Positions 45,657 to 56,264 of a stretch of 64,000 nt of DNA are shown here, in pieces. Position numbers and translations under genes: made by a program. The notes under the pieces were generated by a model. It ran no database searches and had not been told where the DNA came from. It saw only the letters and a program-made list of their open reading frames with translations. Position 1 is the first letter of the stretch; every line of letters starts with the position of its first letter. Origin of the DNA: Rhizomys pruinosus (lineage: Eukaryota; Chordata; Mammalia; Rodentia; Spalacidae). The stretch is from NCBI GenBank assembly GCA_009823505.1, contig VZQC01000544.1:2623603-2687602 (forward strand), in the 5' to 3' direction.

Positions 45657-46358
45657 CTAATAGAATGCATGAAATAATTTCAATACTTTCGTATGTGTTG
45701 AAATTTCTTTTGTGTCCCAGTATGTGGTCAATTTTGGAGAGTGTTCCGTGGGGCCCTGAGTAGAAAATATATTCTCTGGTGTTTGGGTGGAATATTCTGT
45801 AGATATCTGTGAGTCCATTTGGTGTATTGTATTGTTCAGTTTTGATGTCTCTCTGTTTATTTTTTGTCCAATTGACCTAACCAAGGGACTCAGTGGAGTA
45901 TTGAAGCCCGCCACTATTGGTGTGCTGGGATTAATCTGTGTCTTGAAGTCCCGAAGGATTGTAGTTATAAAGTTTGGTGCACCAGAGTTTGGTGCATAAA
46001 CATTTAAGATTGTGAAATCTTTCTGGTTAATTGTTCCATTGATAAGGATATAATGGCCCTCTTTTCTTTTTCTGATTAATTTTACTTTGAGGTCTATTTT
46101 GTTTGATATTAGAATAGCAACACCTGCTTGCTTTTTGGTACCATTTTCTTGGGATATTTTTACCATCGTTTCACTCTAAGGTGGTGTCTGTCCTTGAGGG
46201 TGAGATGGGTTTTTCTGTTGAGAGCATATAGATGGATTCTGTTTCCTAATTCGTTCTCCCAGTCTGTGTCTTTTGATTGGGGAGTTTAGACCATTAATAT
46301 TTAAGGTTATTATTGAGAGATGTGTGTTGTTTCCTTTCAACTTGTTTTTTGTTTGCAT
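45657..46358 (-). pseudogene. L1 ORF2p endonuclease remnant
   Basis: Frame 46176-46358 holds the ORF2 start (NTHLSIITLNINGLNSPIKR). Frame 45657-46166 continues to NVYAPNSGAPNF and VAGFNTPLSPL. The usual GDFN motif reads AGFN here, so a catalytic aspartate is lost. A frame break near 46170 removes the metal-binding Glu region. Inactive as encoded. Confidence 0.87.
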
Positions 46359-46480
46359 TCTTAATCTAAGTTTTCTGTTATGCTTTTGTTAATTTCTCTC
46401 TCTAGCTGCCTGGGGATATGTGCTCCTTTCCTCTATTCTTTGAATTGCTTTGAGTATTTTCAGAAGTGTTTTTTAAACAT

Positions 46481-46716
46481 TTTCTTTTTTTCTTTTTTAA
46501 ATTTATTTATTATTTTTATATGTATGAGCGTACTGTCTGCATATATGCAGGTGCACCTGTGTCGGGAAATGCCGCAGAGGTCAGAAGAGTGTGTCAGATT
46601 CACCTGAAACTGGAGTTAAAGATGGTTTTTAGCCACCATGTGGGTGCTGGAAATCAAACCTGGGTCCTCTGCAAGAGCAGTCATTGCTCTTAACCACTGA
46701 GCCATCTCTCCAGCCC
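46481..46716 (-). mobile_element. B3-like SINE in L1 ORF1 region
   Basis: Reverse complement with the family's 5' end (gagccatctctccagcccc at 46698-46716). It sits where the ORF1 C-terminal domain would be; the flanking L1 sequence is not continuous, so a deletion accompanied or followed the insertion. Confidence 0.92.
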
Positions 46717-47141
46717 CATGAAGTTTAGTCTTTTCATAGTGTCCCATATTCCCTAGTTGTTCCACTTTTGGGTTTTTTAAAATTTTTTTCCATAATGTTT
46801 ATTTGTGCATTCTAGTTGCTCCGTGTTATCCTACAGGCCTGGTGTTCTTTTTTCTGCTTATCCATTCTGCTTCTGAAGCTTTTTCCCATCCTTTCCTGCT
46901 GATTGGATGAAGGTTCAATTTCCTTTTTCATTCCATCCTGTGATTTATTCAGTATTTCCACTTACTTTTAGGAGCTTTTCATTCTCTTCTTGTAGCTCCT
47001 TGCTTTGCTGGTCAGTTTCCTTTTTTCCTTTCAGCCTGAGAGCTTTTCAGTGTTTCTACTTCCTTCCAGACTTTGTCATTCTCTCCCTCTAGTTCTTTTC
47101 AGAGTTTGTCATTCTCTCCCTCTAGTTCTTTCTGGAGTTTA

Positions 47142-47363
47142 TCATTCTTCTAGTTCCTTCATGAGTTTTTCATTCTCTCCCCTCAGTTCTCTGATTTTCT
47201 CTTTATATTCTTTGCTTTCTTTGAATATGTCTACAATTGTTCTTCTAAGGTCAGTGTCTTGGTTTCCTTCCAGGAAGATCTTGTTGTTGGAATCTTCTAC
47301 AGGACTGGGAGAGTTTGGTGGGGATTTATTATGAGCTTTTTCCATATTGTTTTCTTTTTCCAT
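47142..47363 (-). pseudogene. L1 ORF1p N-terminal remnant
   Basis: The frame begins MEKENNMEKAHNKSPPN and passes into charged heptads (KEKIRELRGENEKLMKELEE). It is homologous to the ORF1 starts at 18407 and 63655 but from a different lineage, because the first residues differ. It stops after 73 codons. Confidence 0.8.
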
Positions 47364-47405
47364 TGTGTCTTTGGCATGTGGATTTGTTTGGTGTTTGTTT
47401 GTATT

Positions 47406-47984
47406 AAAGGAAGTATCTTTTATAAATTAACTTTTGGTTATGCAAGATGTGACTATTTTGTTGAGGGATGATTGAGTATGAAATTTTCATTATATTTTTT
47501 CAAACATTTCTAGTAGCTATTTTATGAGTTACATATGCCTCCCCCGAGGAAGGGAAAAGAGAAAATTCAAACATTTGACATAGTAAGTTTTAGAAATTGA
47601 TAGTTTGTGAAACTCTGGTTATTAAAGTTGTTACATTCCCACTAGCATGACTGAGTATGTTCAGTATCCTCAGTACCAACAGACAGGGTGAATGCCAACG
47701 TCACACCTTGTCATGTCGGAGCAAGTCGTCGGCTCAAGAAGCTGGGGGTGGACTACTCATTTCTGTATTATGAAAGATTTTGGATTACACTTCTCCCTTT
47801 CTTGCTCTTGAGAATGAACAATTTTTCTCTGTCTATTATGACTTTTCTGTGTATGTCTTCCTTATTCTTGCTCTTAAGTGACAGTGTAGATGCAGAACAA
47901 TAGGACAGAGAAAAGCACATCAGTGGTCAAATTCTGTTTGAGAAAAACTCAGATGAATATACTCTATATAAATGATTTTTTTTC
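47406..47984. other. unassigned sequence
   Basis: No gene or repeat recognised; T-rich toward the right end, where the next L1 tail begins. Confidence 0.5.
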
Positions 47985-48186
47985 CTTTTTTAAATTTATT
48001 TATTTACATATATTTTTATCAAATCTAGATCCGTGTCCCCCATCCCCCCACCCCACCAGAGCTCATGCATTCTGCCAAACATGCTTTTCATCTCTTTCTC
48101 AGTCTTTCTCAATATTCTCCATGTGGAAGTTGACTGTTTTGAGTAGAAGTTCACTGTTTCAGTCAGTTCTCTGATGCAGTCCTTTC

Positions 48187-48187
<1 letters not shown>

Positions 48188-48221
<34 letters not shown>
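48188..48221. repeat. (TTG)n microsatellite in L1 3' UTR
   Basis: About 11 perfect GTT units. The plus-strand L1 at 57825-57840 has a short caacag at the equivalent position, so this tract expanded within the UTR. Confidence 0.95.
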
Positions 48222-48651
48222 CCAATATGCATCACTCCCAACTGCTTTGGACAAAAGCTCAAGGGGCCATGCACAAGAAAAATTACTTACAACTTAGGTA
48301 ATTGAGGCAACTAGCATCCACAGATAGGGGATACCATTCATCATTTGTTTGTCTGGGACTGGTGTTAACTTTATTAGCACGCAATGTCATCTAGCTCCAG
48401 CCATTTTCCTGACAAAGCGCATGTAGTGTTGACTTAGTTCTTTAACTGGCATATAGAAACCCACGTGGTAGATTACCCCCAACTATTTCTCTATCCACTC
48501 TTCAGTTGAGCGGCACTTGGGTGTGTCCAGCGCCTTGCTCATCTGTGAAGAGAATGAATAAACATAGCATAGCATGCAGGATCTGCTGTGGTGGGTGAGT
48601 TCGCGAGGTGACATGGCGAGGAATATGGCTGGGGCTAAGGTGGCAGTCATT

Positions 48652-49305
48652 CTAGGAGCTTCCAAGGGTTCCTCCACACGCCGTTCGCATAGTGGCTGCC
48701 AAAGGTTTTACATTTCCACCAGCAGTGGATGAGTGTTCCCCTTCCCACAAACCTCTCCAATCCTCATTTGTTTTCTTGATCCTAGGTCTATATTGGAAAG
48801 TAAGATGATATCTTAAAGTGGTTTTGATTTGCATTTCCTTAATGATTAGTGATGTTGAACACTTCTTAAGGTGTTTCTCAGACATCTCTAATTCCTCTCT
48901 TGTGAAGTCTCTGTTCAACTCTTTGCTCCATCTATTGAGTGGGTCATTTGTTTTCTTTCTTCTTTGTTTTTTGAGTAGTTTATATATTCTGGAAATCAAT
49001 GCTTTGTCAGATGTTTCTGTGGTGAAGGTTTCCTCCCACTCTGTGGGATTTCTCTTCACTTCCTTGATTGTTTCTTTTTATGTACAGAAGCTATTGAGTT
49101 TAATGAGGTCCCATTTGTCAATTGTCAACCTTAATTCTTGCGCAGCTGCTGTCTGATTTAGGAAGTCTTTTCCTACGCCTATGTCTTGTAGTCTGCTGCC
49201 AACTTTTTCTTCTATCACATTCAGAGTTTGGGGTTTCACATTGAAGTCTTTGATCCACCTAGAGTTGACTTTTGTAGAGGGTGAGAGGTGGGGGTTTAAT
49301 TTCAT
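48652..49305 (-). pseudogene. L1 ORF2p connection-region remnant
   Basis: Frames 49078-49305 (HLSPSTKVNSRWIKDFNV, LNQTAAAQELRLTIDKWD) and 48652-49059 (PTEWEETFTTETSDKALISR) follow each other with a break near 49070. The second loses L1 similarity after about residue 110, where the indel-rich stretch begins. Confidence 0.85.
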
Positions 49306-49745
49306 TCTTCTACAAGTGGTGATCCAGTTTTGCCAACACCACTTGCTAAAGATGCTCTCTTTTCTCCATTGTGTCTTCTTGGCCCCCTTGTCAACTATGA
49401 GATGGCTGAAATTGTATGTGCTCAGATTTGGATCTTCAGTTTTGTTCCATTGGTCAACAGGTCTGTTTTTGTGCCAGTACCAGGCTGTGTTTATGACTAT
49501 AGCCCTGTAGTATAGTTTGAAGTCTGGTATAGAGATCCCCCCTGTGTAGCTCTTTTCACTCAGGGTTGTTTTGGCTATTCGGGGTCTTTTGTTTTTCCAA
49601 ATTAATTTAAGGACTTTTTTCCAAGCCTGTGAAGAAACTCTTGGGGATTTTGTTTGGGATTGTGTTAAATCTATACAAGAGTTTCGGTAGAATGGACATT
49701 TTTACTATGTTTATTTTCTCAATCCATGAGCATGGGAGGTTTTAC

Positions 49746-50159
49746 TTCTCCCCCTTTTTCATGCTTACTATTCCAATAAAGTTGGCTTCTCATGTGAGCA
49801 GATCTTGTGTATTGGAGTTGATTGCCAGTTTTCAGAAGAGATGCATATACTGCTTACCTTATTCTTTAATAAGAGCAAGTATATCTTCTCTAGCATGATA
49901 CAATTAACAACTGTATCATGTGTATACTAGATGTATCATATATTTTATGTACATACTTTATGAAATTATATGTAAATTTTATATCAATATGTATACATAT
50001 ATGTAGAGAGAGAGAGAAAGAGTGAAAGAGAAGTATAAGGAATTATCTAATATGATGATGGAGGCTTCATGACTCCCTAAATCACTATGGTGAATGGTAA
50101 GCTGGATGCTGAGGAGGACTGATGGTATAGTTCATAACTAAATATGAAAGCCTGGAAAT
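49746..50159. other. unassigned sequence
   Basis: Contains a short (GA)n run at 50007-50030; otherwise nothing recognised. Confidence 0.5.
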
Positions 50160-50160
50160 C

Positions 50161-50360
50161 GGGACTGGAGAGATAGCCTAGCGGTTAAGAGCACCGACGC
50201 TCTTGCAGAGGACCCGGGTTCGATCCCCAGCACCCACATGGCGGCTAAGAACCGTCTGTAACTCCAATTCCAGGAGAACTCCAGTTCCAGGGGAATCTGA
50301 GACCCTCTTCTGACCTCCGCGGCATTGCACGACACGGGTGCACAGACCTGCATGCAGACA
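50161..50360 (+). mobile_element. B3-like SINE, long subtype, truncated at an N
   Basis: It is a close match to the family through catgcagaca, including an intact gggttcgatcc B box and the long-subtype block. It stops at the undetermined base 50361, and the usual tacattcatacacat and A-rich tail are absent beyond it. The missing tail is more likely an assembly loss than a biological truncation. Confidence 0.93.
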
Positions 50361-50361
50361 N
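50361..50361. other. ambiguous base (N)
   Basis: The only undetermined base in the window. It lies exactly where the SINE tail should begin, so the neighbouring join may be wrong. Confidence 0.98.
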
Positions 50362-50910
50362 TTGCATTGCTGTTAAATGTCTCTATTCCATTATTCTGCA
50401 TCATGGTGGGCTCCTCATGTTTTGCTCATAAACTGCCTGGTAGGCCTCTTCTCATCAAAACATGGAGAGAGAAAGGAAAGAAGGTCTATAAAGCTTAAAT
50501 TATTGTCCTTATCTTTCCTCTGCCCCACAAGCTCAAGAGGAAAAGAATAGGGGAAGGAACTCAAGGCAAAGAATGTTTCAGTTACTGAATACCTTTCCTA
50601 GAGAGCTCTAGTTCATTGAGACGTCCAAGATCATGATGGTAAATATTCTTTTCACTTAAGGTACTTCAACTTGAACATCTGTTACTTTCATTTTAAAGGA
50701 ATACTCAGTGTAATTTTTATAGTTGGAATCCAGTTATAAATATTTGATTCTTGCCTTACATAGTTTTCATTTGTCCTTTATTAAATTAACATAAAAAATG
50801 TTCAACTGCCCTCTATTTATTTGACAATTAATTAAATATTATAAATACAAATATAAAGGAAAAGCAATATTTCCTTGAAATATATTCTAAAATTGTATGG
50901 GATATTCAAA
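50362..50910. other. unassigned AT-rich sequence
   Basis: No feature recognised. Confidence 0.5.
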
Positions 50911-51043
50911 TTATGTATATATATATATATATACATTAAATATATATATATATTTATTATATATTTTGTTATTATATATATTATATATATTATATACATG
51001 TATATATTATATATATAATATATATATATAATATATATATTAT
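50911..51043. repeat. (AT)n-rich satellite-like tract
   Basis: More than 100 bp of near-pure A/T made of tatata blocks with ttatatat and self-complementary stretches. It could extrude cruciforms and is prone to assembly error. Confidence 0.93.
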
Positions 51044-51216
51044 AAGGTTTTTTTTCATTGACAGTTATTGGTCCCCTGAGTATTAGAGTCTTCTTTTTCT
51101 TAAGTCTTCCTGACTAAAAAGTGCTCTATCTGGGTCCATAGTAGAGTGATCTCACCCCATTTGTTAAGCTTTCCATATTTCATGGGATCCAAGAACATAA
51201 TACAGCCTCACAATAG

Positions 51217-51356
51217 ATAAGCATGTGGTACACACCTATAATCCCACCACTCAAGAGACTAAGGCAAAAGGTTGGTGAGTTTAAGGCCAACTTGACTTAT
51301 ATAATGAGAGTCTATCTTGTAGACCAAATAATAAATAAATAAAATTTTAAAAAAGA
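51217..51356 (+). mobile_element. old B1-like SINE
   Basis: The order aagcatgtggtacacaccta, taatcccaccactcaagaga, gagtttaaggccaacttg is a diverged 7SL-derived monomer with an (AAAT)n tail. Confidence 0.7.
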
Positions 51357-51374
51357 AAAGAAACTGGTCTGGGG

Positions 51375-51595
51375 AGTATTTTGAATACACTGAACCCATG
51401 TAAAGCCAGGTACAGTACTACATGTCTGTTATTCCAATAAGAGACTGTCTCAAACAAGGTAGAAAGCAAGGACTTATATCCAAGGTTATCCTCTGACTTC
51501 CACACATGTGTACCATGACAGTGCATGCCCACATTCACACATGCAAATACATGTACATACATACACACTTACACATCATATCCATACAAAGATAG
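51375..51595 (+). mobile_element. diverged B4/RSINE-like element
   Basis: A B1-like middle (aaagccaggtacagtactac) is followed by a tail (cctctgacttccacacatgt, then tacatacatacacac) that is typical of B4/RSINE1 3' ends. The 5' ID-like part is not clear. Confidence 0.55.
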
Positions 51596-51797
51596 AAAAC
51601 AAACATTCAGAGAAAAAAAACACAAACAGAAATAGCTCTATAATATTAGCTTAGGCAAGGGCTGTCTGCCCAGGATCCAAAATGTCCTGCTCTTCCCACT
51701 GGCTTCTCCTCCTCTGTTCATCATAAAAAATGGTCATAAGTACAGATGTACCAAACTTTGTCTTCTAAATGTGAGAGAAACCAATCCAAACGCACAT

Positions 51798-51885
51798 GAG
51801 GCTGAGGCTGTAACACAGTGGTAAAATGCTTGTCTAGTATGTGTAAGCCCCTGAGTTCAATCTTCAGAGATGCAGAAGAGAAAAA
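51798..51885 (+). mobile_element. ID SINE
   Basis: The order ggctgaggctgtaacacagt, ggtaaaatgcttgtctagta, gagttcaatcttcag matches a diverged ID element with recognisable A- and B-box positions and an A-rich end. Confidence 0.75.
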
Positions 51886-52340
51886 AGTCATAGAACATGA
51901 ATTTAAAATGGTGATTGTAGCTTTTGAACATTCTAGCCCACTGTTTACTAGCCTCTGGACCAAATGACCAGAAAATTGAATATTCATATATTCCTATTCT
52001 CTTTGATGACATCACATACAAAAAGGCCTAAAATGCATAAGGTCTTAGATCCAAAATTATGTGAGTTGAAAGAGAAGTGACTGCTGAAAGCTTAGAGACC
52101 TAGAATACTGAAAAGTAGAACATTTCAAAACTATAGTGAAAAATACAAAGAAGTAAATCAGGAGAGGTTAAGAATGCCAGAGACTGTAACTCTAGGATTC
52201 CAGCTAAAGTTAAAGTTTTCAAAAAGAGAAAAAGAACCAACATAGAAAATAGCAATTATTGTATAAGTAAATAAAATAAAGCAATACTGAGTTGAAGAGT
52301 CCTGAGTGGGCAAATTGAAAGAGCTCACTGCATCCCAAGA
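51886..52340. other. unassigned sequence
   Basis: A-rich; no feature recognised. Confidence 0.5.
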
Positions 52341-52351
52341 ATAGCTCTTGA

Positions 52352-52579
52352 GGGCTAGAGAGATGGCTCAGTGGTTAAGAGCATTGGCTGTTCTTGCAGA
52401 GGACTTGGGTTCAATTCCCAGCTCCCACATTGTGACTAACAATCATCCTTAACTCCAGTTCCGGGGGTTCCCCACCCTCTTCCAACTGCCACAGGCATTG
52501 CACAGCATGGGTGTACTTACATACATGCAGGCAATGCACTCATGCACATAAAATAAAAAAATAAAATAGTTTTAAAAAT
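52352..52579 (+). mobile_element. B3 SINE, older subfamily
   Basis: It starts gggctagagagatggctcag, with gctca instead of the gccta seen in the species-typical copies, and ends catgcaggcaatgcactcat. This is nearer to the classical rodent B3. Flanks atagctcttga (52341-52351) and ttagctcttgaa (52581-52592) form the target duplication. Confidence 0.9.
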
Positions 52580-52592
52580 ATTAGCTCTTGAA

Positions 52593-53029
52593 ACCTGTCA
52601 CGTACATGGTTCTATGCCTGTCAAAACTCCAAAAGTCTAAAACTTACCAAGAAAAAAAGTCTTAAAAGGCTAGATAGAATGTGCGGATAATTTGCAAAGG
52701 AAGAAGACTCCAATTAGAACCAGGCAGGCCCTTCAGCTGAAACACAAGGAGTTAACACTGCCAGCCAGCACTTTCTACAGAGTGCTTGGAAAAAAGACCT
52801 ACAAGTCAAGAATGTGTACTCTTGATATCAAGATAAATTCATTCCTTCTAAGAAATAACCTGAGTAAAAGACTGATCTCAAGCAATAAGTCAGCAGTCAT
52901 TGAGATAAGTGAAAATAAGAAAATGAAAATATAAACTTAATATTCTAAAGTAAAATATGGCCATCTGGAACTAAACTTAGCATGTCAACAAAACAGAGTG
53001 GTGAAGGGAGATAAAGTTCTGCCATTCAT
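52593..53029. other. unassigned sequence, possibly old L1
   Basis: A-rich on the plus strand and continuous with the L1 fragment that follows. Too diverged to assign. Confidence 0.4.
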
Positions 53030-53405
53030 AAATTCTCATCTGAGAAAAAAACACAAATAGCCAATAAATACATGAAAAATAGTGGAAATCCTTAGCCACC
53101 AGGGAATACAAATTAAAAGCACACTGAAAACCCTTCTCAGCCCATCAGAATGCCTACCATCAATAAAGCAAACAAGAAATGAGGGGAAAGAATGCCTGGG
53201 TACTGGTGGTGAAAATGTAAACTCGCACAGCCACAATGAACATCAGTAAGAAACTCAAAAAACTAAAGCTAAGACTGCCAGATGGTCTGCTAGGCATATA
53301 CATGAAGGAATCGAACACAGCATACCACCAGATACCTAAACATCCATGTTTACTGTGGCACTGCCCATAGTGAGAGCCCAGGAATGGAAAGAGAATGAAA
53401 GGAGC
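53030..53405 (+). mobile_element. old L1 ORF2 C-terminal fragment
   Basis: The order cacaaatagccaataaatac, ggtactggtggtgaaaatgt, catccatgtttactgtggca follows the ORF2 C-terminal third with many changes. No frame is open and no tail follows. Confidence 0.7.
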
Positions 53406-53506
53406 AGAGAAGAGTCCAGGAATTAACGGGTGGTAATTTTGAAAAACAACTAATCTATATATCTAAGAAGCCCAACAAACTCCAAGTACAAAAACTCAAA
53501 GAAATT

Positions 53507-53646
53507 TACCCCATGGTTCAGTGGTTAAGAGCGCTGGCTGCTTTTGCAGAGGACTGGGTTTCCATTCCCAGCCCCTACATGGTGACTAACAACCATCCTT
53601 AATTCCAGTTCCAAGGGATCCCCACCCTCTTCCAATCGCCACAAGA
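53507..53646 (+). mobile_element. partial B3 SINE
   Basis: Only the 5' 140 bp is present (atggttcagtggttaagagc, ctggctgcttttgcagagga). It resembles the copy at 52352 and ends without an A tail. Confidence 0.8.
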
Positions 53647-53691
53647 GATTCTACCTCAGGTTAGAATACCAGGCCTCTGCCTTTGCCCCAT

Positions 53692-54190
53692 ATACTAATT
53701 TTCTTGTTTCTGTGATGGAGTATCTGACAGAAGCAACTTAATGGGGGGGGGGGGATTTATTTTAGCTCGTAGCTTAGAGAGTAGACCCTATTGTAGTTGG
53801 AAAGGCATGGCAGCTGGAACTCAGTGCATAGCAAAGGGAGCTTGTGGAGGCTAATCCCTTCAGTACTAGAGACAGGAAGTAAAGAGCTCAGGCATGAAGA
53901 GGGCTGGGCTATATTCCTCAATGCCCTCCCCTAGTAGCTTATGTCACCCAACAAGCTCTTATGTCTCAAAGGTTCTACAATCTCCCAAAATAGCTCTACC
54001 AGCTGGGACTAAGTGCTCAAATGCAGGAGTCTATGGGGAACATTACACATTAAGCCACAATGCCCCCATTATGGCCTGGGGTTTTCACATTGAGATGGAC
54101 AAGCCCATGAGAACTTTGAACTACTGCTGTCCATCAGCTGTGCTTCCAAGAGGGAGTGTTACTCAGATAATTCATTGTCTTTATTGATAG
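53692..54190 (+). repeat. MER-type repeat, family not assigned
   Basis: The order tgtttctgtgatggagtatc, ggatttattttagctcgtag, ggttctacaatctcccaaaa, cattacacattaagccacaa is that of a common rodent/mammalian non-autonomous repeat (URR1/MER-like by recall). A G-run at 53743-53753 marks its start. The plus frame 53894-54187 lies within it and is not a gene. Confidence 0.45.
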
Positions 54191-54299
54191 AACCAGAGCT
54201 ACGGCTCAAGGATTTTCCTAGAGGGACAGAAAGAGAAAGTCAGCAGGAAATGTGACTCTGAACCCTACCAGGCAGAGTAGGAGTGATACATTGTAATAA

Positions 54300-54610
54300 A
54301 CATACCGAAACCCCAAGAGGGGAAGAAAGTCTTGAAAACTGTGAGAGAAAGATGACTCATTACTTAGATTGGAACCCCCATAAGATTAACAACTCACTTG
54401 TCATCACAACAATTATTGAAAATGGGATATGGCAACATTTTCAAAGGGCTGAATGAAAACAAAGCAACTATCAACCAAGAATTAGGGCATCCAACAAAAA
54501 TGTCTTCCAACAGTGAAGGAAAAAAGACATTGTAAGGTAAATAAAAATTGAAAGACTGTTTCTAGCAAACCCTTCTTACCTGATATCCTCCCTGAAGTTC
54601 TTCAGACTAA
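54300..54610 (+). mobile_element. ancient L1/HAL1 ORF1 fragment
   Basis: Blocks such as aaccccaagaggggaagaaag, ccataagattaacaactcac and ccaagaattagggcatccaa parallel the ORF1 C-terminal domain and ORF1 end of old mammalian L1/HAL1. Heavily mutated. Confidence 0.5.
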
Positions 54611-54829
54611 GGGCAAGGGACCCTTGACAGTAATTCAACTGCAAACAGAAGATAAAGAACATGATATTTCTAGACAAGCATACTGTACATAAATCATCAA
54701 AGAAGCCACTCTTTGCCACAGATGGAGGCCACAACTGGTCATACACAAAAATACACATCTAAAAGATCCCCATTCTTAGGAGACATATCTACAGTTGAAC
54801 CTCTCCACAATGAATGAGGGTCAGGGAGA

Positions 54830-55445
54830 AAATGAGCTTACCCCTCAATTCTCATCAGTAAAGCTTCCTTACACAATAGAGTGTGATGCAAACTGAAGGC
54901 CAGAACTAGTCAAGCTTCAAACAATGGGATCCTCCAGGGTGTGTACCCCTGGGTGGGACCCCTATATTAAACCTCACCTACCCATGGCTGATGGATCATA
55001 GCAGAAGTAGAGGCAGAAATATTGTAAGAGCCAGGGATGGTGCATGAACACAGAGTGAACATAGAGTGCAGTGGCTTACAATGGACTGTAAGCTTTCACA
55101 TGTGAACTTGTGGCAATGTAGGCATCAGGCATGGAACCCATGCCTACTCAGACAAGATCTCATAGTGGAGCAAGAGAAATGGATGGGGGACTGGCCTTGG
55201 ACTGAGAACCATGAGAGATGAGTACTGTTGGGTGAGGAAGAGTATGCCTTACCTAGGATTTCTAGATGTGTTGAATAGACTCCAGTGGATCTATTTGCCC
55301 AGGACATCTGGATCTGGAGCTTGACTAGATAGGGCTTAACTTGAATGTTGAAATGCATGAGTTCTGATGGGGGGTTGGGGCATGGAGGGATTGGGTTTGA
55401 TTGGGAACCATTGTAGGAATTTTACAAATGCTCAATAAAAATATA
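54830..55445 (+). mobile_element. Lx-type L1 3' end, plus strand
   Basis: Bases about 54940-55060 are the reverse complement of the UTR blocks at 61430-61510. Bases 55220-55445 follow the terminal UTR (gggtgaggaagagtatgcct, agatagggcttaacttg, aaatgctcaataaaaatata). It may continue the HAL1-like piece to the left only by chance. Confidence 0.65.
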
Positions 55446-55789
55446 ATAAAAAAGAAAAAAGTAAAGAATAGTAAAGATAATTATGATGACAATATAAGGA
55501 CATATCTCTTCTCATATACCCCTAAATCTTATTATTAAAATATGCATGTAACATATAAATACATTGAGCTTTAATGCAGAGATGTAGTAGATCTGTCCAT
55601 AACTATGCAAAGGAGATGCATAAAAGCAAAGTCACATTGGGCTAAAGAAGACCCAGTGGTGCTATGAACCATATACAGAAATGGACAGAAAAATAAGACT
55701 ATTAATAGTTAAAGCTGTAAATATGTATTTGCTATTAATTCTTTTCTTAAATTCTTTAAAAGACAAAGTTGACTAAAGTAATTATGATA
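55446..55789. other. unassigned sequence
   Basis: A-rich, no feature recognised. Confidence 0.5.
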
Positions 55790-55803
55790 ATGACTTGTCC
55801 TGT

Positions 55804-56032
55804 GTTTTTTTTTAATTTTTTTTTGCTTTTTTTATGTGTATGAATGTATTGTCTGCATGTAGGTTTGTGCACCCACGTCATGCAATGCCGCAGAGATCAG
55901 AAGAGGGTCTCAGATTCCCCTGGAACTGGAGTCAAAGACAGTTCTTAGGCGCCATGTGGGTGCTGGGGATCAAACCAAGGTCCTCTGCAAGAGTAGTCAG
56001 CGCTCTTAACCGCTAGGCCATCTCTTCAGCCC
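55804..56032 (-). mobile_element. B3-like SINE, short subtype
   Basis: Reverse complement; the T-rich left end is its A tail. Duplications atgacttgtcctgt (55790-55803) and atgatttgtcctgt (56033-56046) differ at one base. Confidence 0.95.
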
Positions 56033-56264
56033 ATGATTTGTCCTGTTTTTAACATGTTAGCTGTAATATGGACAGCAATAACACCACCAGGAAGAAAAAA
56101 AGGAAACAGTGCCATAAATTCTTACTGGAATTAAGTAAATATAAATATAAAACTGAGGCTGTGGTTGATAAGATGCATTATTATAACTAAAATACAGAAA
56201 AAATGTGAGAAACTGAACCCCTGCATTAGACATTACCCTAACACAAAAGGAAAGCATTAAAGAA

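Larger units (their letters stand above)
43058..47405 (-). mobile_element. L1 with internal deletions and a SINE insert
   Basis: On the minus strand: a short 5' part and ORF1 start (47405-47142), degraded ORF1 (to about 46400, SINE at 46481-46716), ORF2 (46358-43520) and a 3' UTR (43518-43058) with a G-rich tract. About 1 kb covering the ORF2 C-terminus and the start of the UTR is missing at 43519. The ORF1 C-terminal domain is also largely missing. Flanks aaagaaggcatctttt (42804 on) and aaaggaagtatctttt (47406 on) may be its target duplication. Confidence 0.88.
47985..49745 (-). mobile_element. 5'-truncated L1 (ORF2 last third plus 3' UTR)
   Basis: On the minus strand it runs from the thumb region (49745) through the C-terminus (48300) and a 3' UTR with a (CAA)n run and a G-rich tract, ending aaataaatttaaaaaa near 47985. 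Bases 48800-49745 align cleanly with the nested L1. Bases 48340-48760 contain many small insertions and deletions (see findings). Confidence 0.9.

Noticed and set aside
54576..54758. 60-codon minus-strand frame with many Cys and Phe
   Set aside because: It lies partly in an ancient L1 fragment and has no domain; the length is expected by chance.
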